A stretch of 64,000 nt of DNA from Polaromonas jejuensis NBRC 106434 (GTDB lineage: Bacteria > Pseudomonadota > Gammaproteobacteria > Burkholderiales > Burkholderiaceae_C), in contig NZ_BCYO01000018.1 of NCBI RefSeq assembly GCF_001598235.1, positions 24,426 to 88,425 on the forward strand. Reading direction: 5' to 3'. A program made the translations under genes and the position numbers. Each line of letters begins with the position of its first letter. The first letter of the stretch is position 1. The notes beneath the pieces are model-generated. The model had not been told where the DNA came from. It made no database searches and saw nothing but the letters and a program-made list of their open reading frames with translations. Positions 1-7,806 of this stretch are shown here, piece by piece.

Positions 1-165
1 CCTTTTTCAGGCATAGTGCCTGCTGGCGAAGACGTCTCGCAACTTACCCAGCAAGGGGAAGCGCGAAAAACACTGGGCGGTGACTTTGGCAAAACCAATA
101 GACCGTCGCATTCATGCAGAACAGCGATCTAACCCCATGACAGCAAACAGTTTTCTCGAATTCTG

Positions 166-231
166 CGCGCCGTGTTATTCCGCAACGCGCCATGTTATTC
201 CGCAGTTTTGCGGGATATATCAAAGTTAGGC
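166..231 (+). other. attI-like site: two direct repeats plus a GTTRRRY core
   Basis: Two 19-bp direct repeats (166-184 and 186-204) differ at one base and both contain GTTATTCCGC. They are followed by the heptamer GTTAGGC at 225-231, which fits the integron core consensus GTTRRRY. Known attI sites carry paired direct repeats, bound by the integrase, just upstream of such a core, and the class 1 attI also ends in AAAGTTAGGC, as here. The identification is inferred from layout. A divergent integrase gene would be expected to the left, mostly outside the window; an ATG on the minus strand at 12-14 is a possible start for it. Confidence 0.45.
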
Positions 232-237
232 ACCCTA
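225..237. repeat. Left 13-bp inverted repeat of the HEPN cassette
   Basis: GTTAGGCACCCTA here is the exact reverse complement of the 13 bases at 1470-1482. The two copies bracket the DUF5343/HEPN gene pair and nothing else. The outer seven bases match an integron core site. The gap from this repeat to the first ribosome binding site (GGAGG at 251-255) is only 13 bases, the tight packing typical of gene cassettes. Confidence 0.8.
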
Positions 238-259
238 AAACACGCACTTCGGAGGATCG

Positions 260-892
260 ATGCTCACAACACGCTACATGGTCAGCAACAAGAATCTGCC
301 ATCGATCTTCCAAAAGATCATCGACGGCGCTGCGCCCGACAAGTTCACCATGGCGCATCTAAAGGGCATCGGATTCACGAGCAGCAACGATCAAGCAGCA
401 CTACCCGTGCTCAAGGACCTTAAATTTCTCGCTGCAGACGGATCCCCTACGAAGCGCTACCACCAGTATCGCGACAAGTCTCAATCCCGACGCGTACTCG
501 GCGAAGCGATTCGAGAAACGTACGAAGATCTCTTTCACATCAACGAGCATCCTTCGGAGGCCGATCGCCAGGCCGTCATTGGACGCTTCAAGTCCACGCA
601 CAACGTCACTGACCTTGTCGCGGAGCGCCAGGCTGCTACCTTCTTTGCGCTACTGAAGCTCGCAGACCTCAGCTCATCGGCAAGGCACACATCCAAGGCG
701 GCCGAAGCCGCCATACCTCCGGCCCCGACGGTACCCGAGCCCAGTCCTCCGAAGGCGCAGCGCTCGCTCGAACTGCCGCACGGCTTCAGCGGCCTTCGCT
801 ACAACATTGAAGTGCATCTACCTGCGACGAAGGACATAGAGGTCTACAACGCGATCTTCAAGTCCCTGCGGGAGCATCTTCTCAATGATTGA
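260..892 (+). CDS. DUF5343 family protein
   Basis: This 210-residue protein has no signal peptide or membrane segment. Residues about 7-130 resemble the DUF5343 family: an N-terminal part with the pattern PDKFTMAHLKGIGF, a winged-helix-like region, then a helical part. A Pro-rich linker (about 150-170) leads to a short C-terminal segment. The molecular role of DUF5343 is not established. The start at 260 has a GGAGG at 251-255. The gene overlaps the HEPN gene by 8 bases, so the two are probably translationally coupled. The pairing suggests that it is a partner, sensor or antidote for the HEPN protein; that is inference. Confidence 0.7.
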   Translation: MLTTRYMVSNKNLPSIFQKIIDGAAPDKFTMAHLKGIGFTSSNDQAALPVLKDLKFLAADGSPTKRYHQYRDKSQSRRVLGEAIRETYEDLFHINEHPSEADRQAVIGRFKSTHNVTDLVAERQAATFFALLKLADLSSSARHTSKAAEAAIPPAPTVPEPSPPKAQRSLELPHGFSGLRYNIEVHLPATKDIEVYNAIFKSLREHLLND

Positions 893-1472
893 CTCTCGCG
901 ACCTCCGCGACTGGCTATTCCGTGGATTGATGTTTGAGGCGGAGGCTGATCGATTCAGACTGGCCGGAATCCGTGTCGGTGCCGACACGGAGGCATCGGA
1001 ACGGACGCTCTTTGCCGATCAACTAGCGCCCTTTGGAGTGGACCTGCGGGGTGAAGCGTTGAGAATGGCACGGCTTTATGCCCTGCTGTATTGCTTCGAG
1101 AACTCCGTACGAGAACTGGTGACTCAGCGACTTCGAGAGCGTCACGGAGAGGATTGGTGGACGCAGAAGGTTCCTCGAAAGGTTCAGGAGTTCGCGACCA
1201 CGAGGCAGAAGGATGCGAAGGACAACTCTTGGCTAGAGGGACATACCAAGGACCCGCTGAGCTTTGTTCAATTCGGCCACTTGTCGGACATCATCATTGC
1301 GAATTGGGACGACTTCTCCGATCTGATCAGTTCGCAGCACTGGTTGAAGCAGCGTTTGGATGAACTTGAACGCGCGAGAAACTTCATTGCGCACAACCGC
1401 TATTTGCTCCCAGCAGAGTTCCAGCGTATTGAGATGTATGTGAATGACTGGAATCGAATGGTCGGCTTGTAG
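885..1472 (+). CDS. Swt1-type HEPN domain protein, possible RNase toxin
   Basis: This 195-residue cytoplasmic protein has a C-terminal helical HEPN domain from about residue 60. It carries the HEPN catalytic pattern R-x4-H as RNFIAH (R165, H170), preceded by a helix ending in LDELERA. HEPN domains with this motif are metal-independent RNases found in toxin-antitoxin, abortive infection and CRISPR effector proteins. The Swt1-like subgroup is often paired with helper genes. The N-terminal 55 residues are less recognisable. The stop codon TAG lies inside the right inverted repeat. RNase activity and a defence role are inferred from the motif and the cassette setting. Confidence 0.7.
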   Translation: MIDSRDLRDWLFRGLMFEAEADRFRLAGIRVGADTEASERTLFADQLAPFGVDLRGEALRMARLYALLYCFENSVRELVTQRLRERHGEDWWTQKVPRKVQEFATTRQKDAKDNSWLEGHTKDPLSFVQFGHLSDIIIANWDDFSDLISSQHWLKQRLDELERARNFIAHNRYLLPAEFQRIEMYVNDWNRMVGL

Positions 1473-1482
1473 GGTGCCTAAC
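1470..1482. repeat. Right 13-bp inverted repeat of the HEPN cassette
   Basis: TAGGGTGCCTAAC is the perfect inverse of 225-237 and includes the HEPN stop codon. GCCTAAC at 1476-1482 matches RYYYAAC, the inverse core that opens an attC site. No GTTRRRY partner is found at a sensible distance before ybdD begins, so the attC would be truncated, with the chromosome joined directly to the first arm. Confidence 0.75.
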
Positions 1483-1503
1483 CCCTCGTATATGGACTCC
1501 CCC

Positions 1504-1716
1504 TCAACAGCAGCGCCCCACCCGTCCCTTGTCGCCGTAGCGCGCTTCCTGGCGTTCGCGGAAGAAGGCCTCGTAGCTCATCACCGGCTGGTCCGGGTGC
1601 TCGCGGCGCTGGTGCGCCACATAGGTGCCGTAGTTGGGCACGCCGACCATCAGCCGGGCGGTCTGGCCCAGGTAGCTGCCGACAGATTGGCCGAGGCTGG
1701 CTATTTCTTTCAGCAT
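1504..1716 (-). CDS. ybdD: YbdD/YjiX family small protein
   Basis: This 70-residue soluble protein is of the YbdD/YjiX (DUF466) family, recognised by VGVPNYGTYVAHQRREHP and the later MSYEAFFRERQEARYG. The genes are almost always found directly downstream of cstA-type pyruvate/peptide transporters, as here, where cstA ends 7 bases before this start. The role is unproven; an accessory function for the transporter is generally assumed. The family is usually about 65 residues, so the length is normal. The chosen ATG is the first codon from which family similarity begins. Confidence 0.9.
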   Translation of the reverse strand: MLKEIASLGQSVGSYLGQTARLMVGVPNYGTYVAHQRREHPDQPVMSYEAFFRERQEARYGDKGRVGRCC

Positions 1717-1723
1717 AGCGGCC

Positions 1724-3793
1724 TCAGGCGGTAAGCAAGGGGCCGCCGGCCTCCTGTACCGTCGGCTTGTGGCTGCGCCGGGCCACCAGGCAGGCGCGGA
1801 TGCCGAACACCAGCACGCTGAGCACCACAAACATGAAGAACACGCACAGGCCGGCATCCAGGTAGTCGTTGAAGACGATGCGCTGCATCTGGCCCAGGGC
1901 CTTGGCGGGCGCCAGCAGCTCACCCTTGTCCAGGGCAGCCTGGTATTTGTGGGCGTGGGCCAGGAAGCCGATCTTCGGGTTCTCGTGGAACACCTTCTGC
2001 CAGCCGGCCGTCATGGTGCAGGCCAGCAACCAGGCGGTGGGCAACAGCGTCACCCAGGCGAAGCGCTCGCGCTTCATCTTGAACAGCACCACGGTGCCCA
2101 GGACCAGCGCCACGCTGGCCAGCATCTGGTTGGAGATGCCGAACAGCGGCCACAGCGTGTTGATGCCGCCCAGCGGATCGACCACGCCCTGGTACAGGAA
2201 GTAGCCCCAGGCCGCCACGCACAGGCCGGTGGCCAGGCCGTTGCTGATCCATGAATCGGTGCGCTTGAGCGCCGGCACGAAGGTGCCCAGCAAATCCTGC
2301 AGCATGAAGCGGCCGGCGCGGGTGCCGGCGTCCACCGCGGTCAGGATGAACAAGGCCTCGAACAGGATGGCGAAGTGGTACCAGAAGCCCATCATGGCCT
2401 TGCCGCCCAGCATCTGCGAGAAGATTTGCGCCATGCCCACGGCCAGCGTGGGCGCGCCACCGGCGCGGGCGATGATGGTGTGCTCGCCCACGTCCTTGGC
2501 GGTCTGCAGCAGCATGTCGGGAGTCACCACAAAGCCCCATTGCGAGATGACCTGCGCGGCGCTTTCGGCCGTCGGGCCAAGCACGGCCAGCGGACTGTTC
2601 ATGGCGAAGTACACGCCGGGCTCGATGATGGACGCGGCCACCAGCGCCATGATGGCGACGAAGGATTCCATCAGCATCGCGCCGTAGCCGATGAAGCGGG
2701 CGTGGCTCTCGTTCTCGATCAGCTTCGGCGTGGTGCCGGAGGAGATCAGCGCATGGAAGCCCGACACCGCGCCGCAGGCGATGGTGATGAACAGGAAGGG
2801 AAACAGGCCGCCGGCCCACACCGGGCCGCTGCCGTCGATGAAGCGCGTGGTGGAGGGCATCTTCAGGTCCGGCGCCACCAGCACGATACCGATGGCCAGC
2901 GCCACGATGGCGCCGATCTTCAGGAAGGTCGACAGGTAGTCGCGCGGCGCCAGCAGCAGCCACACCGGCAGTACGGAGGCGATGAAGCCGTAGCCGATCA
3001 GCATCCAGGTCAGCTGCTTGCCGTCAAAGGTGAACAGCGGCGCCCACTCGGCGCTCTGCGCCACCTGGCCGCCCATGACGATGGAGAGGATGAGGAACAC
3101 CACGCCGATCACCGACACCTCGCCGATGCGCCCCGGGCGGATGTAGCGGGTGTAGACGCCCATAAACAGCGCCAGCGGAATGGTGGCCGCCACGGTGAAC
3201 GTGCCCCAGGGGCTGTCGGCCAGCGCCTTGACCACGATCAGCGCCAGCACCGCCAGGATGATGACCATGATCATGAAGGTGCCGAACAAGGCGATCACGC
3301 CGGGTATCGGCCCGAGTTCGGACTTGATCAGGTCGCCCAGCGAGCGGCCGTCGCGCCGGGTGGAAATGAACAGCACGATGAAGTCCTGCACCGCCCCGGC
3401 AAACACCACGCCGGCCAGTATCCACAGCATGCCCGGCAGGTAGCCCATCTGCGCGGCCAGCACCGGACCGACCAATGGACCGGCACCGGCAATCGCCGCA
3501 AAGTGGTGGCCGAACAGCACAAACTTGTTGGTCGGCACATAGTCCAGCCCGTCGTTGTGGCGCATCGCTGGCGTGGCGCGCTTCGCGTCCAGCGACAGCA
3601 CATGCCTGGCGATGAACTGGCTGTAGAAGCGGTAGGCGATCAGGTAGACCGCCAGCGCCGCCACCACCACCCACAGGGCGTTGACGGTTTCGCCGCGGTG
3701 CAATGCGATGGTGGCCAGGGCGCCAGCGCCGCCGAGGGCGATCAGCGCCCACAGGGCCGTGCGGGCCAGGGGGTTTTTGGTGAAGGTGTCCAT
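1724..3793 (-). CDS. cstA: CstA family pyruvate/peptide transporter
   Basis: This 689-residue integral membrane protein has about 16-18 hydrophobic segments and belongs to the carbon starvation CstA/BtsT family. Characteristic stretches include YVPTNKFVLFGHHFAAIAGAGP near residue 90, split here only by family-conserved residues, and SGFHALISSGTTPK near 375. Family members import pyruvate (BtsT, CstA) or peptides during carbon limitation. Length is close to E. coli CstA. The start was placed at 3793, where similarity begins; an upstream extension in the same frame would run into the divergent kinase gene. It forms an operon with ybdD and faces a two-component system likely to control it. Confidence 0.92.
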   Translation of the reverse strand: MDTFTKNPLARTALWALIALGGAGALATIALHRGETVNALWVVVAALAVYLIAYRFYSQFIARHVLSLDAKRATPAMRHNDGLDYVPTNKFVLFGHHFAAIAGAGPLVGPVLAAQMGYLPGMLWILAGVVFAGAVQDFIVLFISTRRDGRSLGDLIKSELGPIPGVIALFGTFMIMVIILAVLALIVVKALADSPWGTFTVAATIPLALFMGVYTRYIRPGRIGEVSVIGVVFLILSIVMGGQVAQSAEWAPLFTFDGKQLTWMLIGYGFIASVLPVWLLLAPRDYLSTFLKIGAIVALAIGIVLVAPDLKMPSTTRFIDGSGPVWAGGLFPFLFITIACGAVSGFHALISSGTTPKLIENESHARFIGYGAMLMESFVAIMALVAASIIEPGVYFAMNSPLAVLGPTAESAAQVISQWGFVVTPDMLLQTAKDVGEHTIIARAGGAPTLAVGMAQIFSQMLGGKAMMGFWYHFAILFEALFILTAVDAGTRAGRFMLQDLLGTFVPALKRTDSWISNGLATGLCVAAWGYFLYQGVVDPLGGINTLWPLFGISNQMLASVALVLGTVVLFKMKRERFAWVTLLPTAWLLACTMTAGWQKVFHENPKIGFLAHAHKYQAALDKGELLAPAKALGQMQRIVFNDYLDAGLCVFFMFVVLSVLVFGIRACLVARRSHKPTVQEAGGPLLTA

Positions 3794-3891
3794 TGTCTCT
3801 TTGCTTTTTGGGTGGAATGGAGGGGGGAACCGGCAGTGTGCAGCGCACCGCACGGCGCCGCATCTGTGTGCTTGCGGGGCGGCCGCCGTGT

Positions 3892-3903
3892 CATTACGTA
3901 ATG
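3892..3903. promoter_or_regulatory. Perfect palindrome between cstA and the kinase gene
   Basis: CATTACGTAATG is a perfect 12-bp palindrome in the 145-bp divergent intergenic region. LuxR/NarL-type regulators commonly bind short palindromes with a TACGTA-like core, so it is a candidate operator for the response regulator at 5321-5950. Function is inferred from position only. Confidence 0.4.
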
Positions 3904-3938
3904 GTTTTCCCGTAGCGGCCATGGGGCAAAATCGCCCG

Positions 3939-5315
3939 ATGGGCGAACAAGGTTTCAGATTGCATTTACGGGCGATGGTGCTGCTGCTGGCGGCCGTGCC
4001 GCTGCTGCTGGCGATCGCCGCCGTGGTCTGGGTGGTGCGCCAGCAATCCGACCGGCTGGCGCAGGCGCAGATCGCCGCCATGCAGCCCATCCTGCTGCAG
4101 GCGCGCAAGGACGAGCTGCAGCACTTTGTGCAGATCGGGCGCCGCGCCGTGGCCCGGCTGTACGAGCAGACTGGCCACGATCCACAGGCCCGGCAACAGG
4201 CGCTGGAACTGCTGCGCCGCATGGACTTTGGCAACGACAACTACTTCTTCGTCTACGACCTGCAAGGCAACAGCCTGATGCACCCGCGCCTGCCCGACCT
4301 TGAAGGCCACAGCCAGTGGGAGTTGCGCGACAGCGCGGGCGCGCCCATCATCCAGCAACTGGTACGCCAGGCCCAGGCCGGTGGCGGTTTTGTCGACTAC
4401 ATGTGGAACCGCCCCTCCACCGGGCGTGATGAGCGCAAGCTCGGCTACGTGGAGCTGGTGCCCGAATGGGGCTGGGTCATGGGCACCGGCCTGTACCTCG
4501 ACCACCTGCAGGAAACCCAGGCGCTGATCACCCGCTCCACCGCCCAGGCCGTGCAGCAGACGCGCCAGCAGATTCTGCTCATCGCCTCGGCCGCGCTGCT
4601 GCTGGTGGCTGGCGGTGGCCTGGCGCTGAACCTGTACGAGCAGCGCGCCGCCGACACCAAGCTGCGCGCCATGGCGCAAAAAGTGGTGCATTCGCAGGAA
4701 GACGAGCGCTCGCGCGTGGCCCGCGAGCTGCACGACGGCATCAGCCAGCAGTTGTTGTCGGTGAAATTTGTCGCCGAGTCGGCCCTGCTGCAGCTGGAGC
4801 GCGGCAACGCCGATGCGGCCCCCACGCTGCGCCAGGGCGTAGCCATGCTGCAAGGCCTGGTGCGCGACGTGCGCCGCATCTCGCACGACCTGCGTCCCAC
4901 CCTGCTGGACGACGTGGGCCTGGCCAGCGCGCTGGCGCAGATCGCCCGCGAGTTTGGCGAGCGCAGCGGCATCCAGGTCGAAACCCAGGTTGCCAGCCTG
5001 CCGCCCATCCCCGAAGCCGTGGCCACCGCCGTGTTCCGGGTGGCGCAGGAAGCCCTGGGCAATATCGAAAAGCACGCCGGCGCGCAGCATGTGCAACTGC
5101 AGCTGTCCTACGGCGATAGCGGGCTGGCGCTGCAGCTGCGCGACGACGGCGCCGGCCTCGACGTGCCGGCCACGCTGCGCCAGGCCCGCTCCGGCCTGGG
5201 CCTGACGAATATGCGCGAGCGCATCGAGATGCTGGGTGGCAGCTTCAGCCTGGCTTCCGCCCCCGGCGCCACCCTGCTCCGCGCCCACATGCCTGGCGCC
5301 GTGCTGAAAGCCTGA
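3939..5315 (+). CDS. Cache-domain sensor histidine kinase (NarL/DegS type)
   Basis: This is a 458-residue inner-membrane sensor. TM1 lies at about 12-33 and a periplasmic single Cache domain at about 45-190 (NYFFVYDLQGNSLMHP, then WGWVMGTGLYLDHL). TM2 is at about 212-232, followed by a HisKA_3 dimerisation domain with the phospho-acceptor motif RELHDG and an HATPase domain with the G box GLGLTNMRERIE. Single Cache domains usually bind small organic acids. The response regulator gene follows after 5 bases. Divergence from cstA suggests that it senses a carboxylate such as pyruvate and controls uptake; this is inference. An in-frame ATG at 3921 is an alternative start. Confidence 0.88.
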   Translation: MGEQGFRLHLRAMVLLLAAVPLLLAIAAVVWVVRQQSDRLAQAQIAAMQPILLQARKDELQHFVQIGRRAVARLYEQTGHDPQARQQALELLRRMDFGNDNYFFVYDLQGNSLMHPRLPDLEGHSQWELRDSAGAPIIQQLVRQAQAGGGFVDYMWNRPSTGRDERKLGYVELVPEWGWVMGTGLYLDHLQETQALITRSTAQAVQQTRQQILLIASAALLLVAGGGLALNLYEQRAADTKLRAMAQKVVHSQEDERSRVARELHDGISQQLLSVKFVAESALLQLERGNADAAPTLRQGVAMLQGLVRDVRRISHDLRPTLLDDVGLASALAQIAREFGERSGIQVETQVASLPPIPEAVATAVFRVAQEALGNIEKHAGAQHVQLQLSYGDSGLALQLRDDGAGLDVPATLRQARSGLGLTNMRERIEMLGGSFSLASAPGATLLRAHMPGAVLKA

Positions 5316-5320
5316 ATACC

Positions 5321-5950
5321 ATGCCCACCCCTGCCTCCATTCGCCTGCTGATCGTTGACGACCACCCCATCGTGCGGAACAGCCTGAGCGTCCTGCTCGA
5401 CGCCTACGGCCCGCCCATGCAGGTCGTGGCCCAGGCCGGCAGCGCCGAAGAAGCCCTGGTGCAGGCCGAGCAGACCCAGCCCGACATCGTGCTGACCGAC
5501 CTGCAGATGCAGCCCACCAGCGGCATCCAGTTGATTGAGCAGCTGAGCCAGCGCCAGCCCGCCATCCGCTACGTGGTGTTCACCGCCTCCACGCAGGACG
5601 AGCACATGCTGCAGGCCTTCGATGCCGGCGCGCAAGGCTTTGTGGTCAAGGAGTCCGAAGCCGGCGAACTGGTCAAGGCCATCGAAGCCGTGATGGGCGG
5701 CGCCACCCACTTCCCCGCCGGGTTAAAGCGCGCGCTGGACCGGCGCCAGCAGCAGCCCGCGCTGACCGTCCGCGAAACCGAGGTGCTGGCGCTGGTGGCC
5801 CAGGGGCTGACCAGCAAGGCGATTGCCCGCGCATTGGACATCGACTCGCGCACGGTGGATGCGCACCGGGCGAATATCCGGCAGCGCTTTGGGCTGGAGA
5901 GCAGTGCGGCGCTGTTGCGATTTGCCATGGAGAACTGCGGACGGAAGTAG
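5321..5950 (+). CDS. NarL/LuxR family response regulator
   Basis: This is a 209-residue response regulator. The receiver domain occupies about 8-125 with the acidic pair in LLIVDDHP and the phospho-Asp in IVLTDLQM. A GerE/LuxR-type helix-turn-helix is at about 145-205 (LTVRETEVLALVAQGLTSK). It is the cognate partner of the preceding kinase gene, 5 bases away. The likely target is the cstA-ybdD operon or its own promoter, where a 12-bp palindrome is found. The target assignment is inference from gene order. Confidence 0.92.
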   Translation: MPTPASIRLLIVDDHPIVRNSLSVLLDAYGPPMQVVAQAGSAEEALVQAEQTQPDIVLTDLQMQPTSGIQLIEQLSQRQPAIRYVVFTASTQDEHMLQAFDAGAQGFVVKESEAGELVKAIEAVMGGATHFPAGLKRALDRRQQQPALTVRETEVLALVAQGLTSKAIARALDIDSRTVDAHRANIRQRFGLESSAALLRFAMENCGRK

Positions 5951-6133
5951 CGGGTCAGGTGCTGCTTTAGCGGGCAGGCTGCTGGATAATCGTAGGTGCC
6001 ACTTGCGCCGCTGGCCGGGATATGCGCCCGGCCAGGCATCTCCGGAACACCTGCGACAGGTGTTACCAATGATGCCAAGTTTTTTGGCGCCAAGCTAATC
6101 CGAAAACAAAAGCCTGCAAGAAAAGAGGAGAAC

Positions 6134-6550
6134 ATGAAAAAGTCGGATTCGACCGAGGGCCAGTCGGCATCTGAGCTGATTGACAAAAGAATCGCGGAGC
6201 TCGGGGACTGGCGCGGGCAGACCTTGAGCAGGATGCGCAAGCTCATCAAAGAGGCAGACCCGGACATCGTGGAGGAGTGGAAGTGGATGGGCACTCCCGT
6301 CTGGTCTCACGACGGGATCATCTGCACCGGCGAGTCTTACAAGGAAAAAGTGAAGCTGACCTTCGCCAAGGGGGCTTCGTTGAAGGACCCGGCCAAGCTC
6401 TTCAACGCGAGCCTCGACGGGAACGCAAGGCGCGCGATCGACATCCATGAGGGGGAAGAGGTCGACTCGAGCGCATTCCAGGCGCTCATCCGTGCCGCGG
6501 TCGCCCTCAATACACCCGCCGGAAAGGCAAGGCCAAGGCGAGCGAAGTAG
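6134..6550 (+). CDS. DUF1801 domain protein
   Basis: This is a 138-residue cytoplasmic protein of the DUF1801/YdhG-like family. Its core is about residues 18-125, with GDWRGQTLSRMRKLIKEADP, EEWKWMGTPVW and a lysine-rich strand after GESYKEKVKLTFA. Some relatives are described as iron-binding chaperone-like proteins, but no function is established for this one. The start has a clear AGAGGAG at 6124-6130. It stands alone between the two-component system and the sulfate transporter. Lysine and acidic residues are more frequent than in its neighbours, which hints at a different origin. Confidence 0.8.
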   Translation: MKKSDSTEGQSASELIDKRIAELGDWRGQTLSRMRKLIKEADPDIVEEWKWMGTPVWSHDGIICTGESYKEKVKLTFAKGASLKDPAKLFNASLDGNARRAIDIHEGEEVDSSAFQALIRAAVALNTPAGKARPRRAK

Positions 6551-6607
6551 GCTACATGTGCGGCGCCTTAGGGGCGTAGCTCGTGGTGACGCGGACTAAT
6601 TCAGGCG

Positions 6608-7696
6608 TCAACCCTCCACAAACACCCTGGCCTTGCGCGGCGTCACCACCAGCATGTCGCCTTCGCGCAAACCCATCTCCTTGAACTGCTGCGAAGGCAT
6701 TTGAGCTTCGATGATGGAGTCGCCCGACGCATTGCCCTTCTGCTCGTAGCCTTCCGCCGGCACCAGCTCCAGCCGCGCGATCGGGCCGATCACGATGGCG
6801 CGCTCCAGGTGCGCGACTATGCCTTCGGCACCGGGCGAATAACGCTGCACCTCCAGATCATGCGGACGCACATAGGCAAAGGCCTTGGCGTCCTGCGCGT
6901 CGGCGTGCTCGGGGGAATCGATGCGCAGGCCTTCAAGATGCACTTCGCCTTCGTGGGCGCGGCCATGGAACAGGTTCACATCGCCCAGAAAGCCATAGAC
7001 AAACGGGCTGGCCGGATGGTCCCACACCTGTTGCGGCGAGCCGATCTGCTCGACCTTGCCCTGGTTCATCAGCACCACGCGGTCGGCCACTTCCAGCGCT
7101 TCTTCCTGGTCGTGCGTGACAAAAATGCTGGTCACATGCAGGTCGTCGTGCAGGCGGCGCAGCCAGCGGCGCAGTTCCTTGCGGACCTTGGCATCCAGCG
7201 CGCCAAAGGGCTCGTCGAGCAGCAGCACCTTGGGCTCCACCGCCAGGGCTCTAGCCAGCGCAATGCGCTGGCGCTGGCCGCCCGAGAGCTGCGACGGAAA
7301 GCGGTCGGCCAGCCAGTCGAGCTGCACCAGGCTCAGCAGCGAATGCACTTTTTCCCTGATCTGCGCTTCGCTGGGGCGCGAGGCCCGCGGTTTGACGCGC
7401 AGGCCGAAAGCCACATTTTCAAACACCGTCATGTGGCGAAACAGCGCGTAGTGCTGGAAGACGAAGCCGACCTGGCGCTCGCGCACATGCACGTCGGTGG
7501 TGTCTTCGCCGCTGAAGAGGATGCTGCCGCGGTCTGGCGTTTCCAGGCCGGCAATGATGCGCAGCAGCGTGGTCTTGCCGCAGCCCGAGGGGCCGAGCAA
7601 GGCGACCAGCTCACCCGATTCAATGTCCAGGCTCACGTCGCCCAGCGCCTGGAAGTCGCCAAAATGTTTGCTGACGTTGCGGATTTCGATGCTCAT
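6608..7696 (-). CDS. cysA: Sulfate/thiosulfate ABC transporter ATPase CysA
   Basis: This is a 362-residue ATP-binding subunit. Walker A is GPSGCGKT near residue 35, the Q loop is [18 protein letters not shown], the signature is [15 protein letters not shown] and Walker B is [14 protein letters not shown]-terminal TOBE-type regulatory domain begins at about residue 240. The [12 protein letters not shown] and [11 protein letters not shown] patterns are typical of CysA. It is the last gene of the sulfate operon and is separated from cysW by an 80-bp gap filled by an inverted pair of short repeats. Confidence 0.95.
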   Translation of the reverse strand: MSIEIRNVSKHFGDFQALGDVSLDIESGELVALLGPSGCGKTTLLRIIAGLETPDRGSILFSGEDTTDVHVRERQVGFVFQHYALFRHMTVFENVAFGLRVKPRASRPSEAQIREKVHSLLSLVQLDWLADRFPSQLSGGQRQRIALARALAVEPKVLLLDEPFGALDAKVRKELRRWLRRLHDDLHVTSIFVTHDQEEALEVADRVVLMNQGKVEQIGSPQQVWDHPASPFVYGFLGDVNLFHGRAHEGEVHLEGLRIDSPEHADAQDAKAFAYVRPHDLEVQRYSPGAEGIVAHLERAIVIGPIARLELVPAEGYEQKGNASGDSIIEAQMPSQQFKEMGLREGDMLVVTPRKARVFVEG

Positions 7697-7714
7697 GGTG
7701 TTTCTTTCGTCTTG

Positions 7715-7806
7715 CTCCCTCTCCCCTTGGGAGAGGGTTGGGGTGAGGGTCTGCGTTCAGGAGACGGGGTCCGCCCTCACCCTCGCCCTCTCCCAGCGGG
7801 AGAGGG
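7715..7806. repeat. Inverted pair of REP-like elements
   Basis: Two copies of a short palindromic element face each other at 7715-7750 and 7774-7806. Each carries a hairpin built from CCCTCTCC and GGAGAGGG, followed in its own orientation by a GGTGAGGG-type tail. The arrangement is like a bacterial interspersed mosaic element. It fills the cysW-cysA gap and supplies the cysW stop codon. Confidence 0.85.

Noticed and set aside
1633..1639. GTTGGGC, a possible second core of an attC site for the HEPN cassette
   Set aside because: It lies well inside the ybdD coding sequence and is fixed by conserved protein residues; the site would be over 160 bases with no palindromic arms.
2375..3901. Long plus-strand open frame opposite cstA
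   Set aside because: It is rich in His/Arg/Gln/Gly with no family features, as expected for the antisense of a GC-rich membrane-protein gene; cstA is clearly the real gene.
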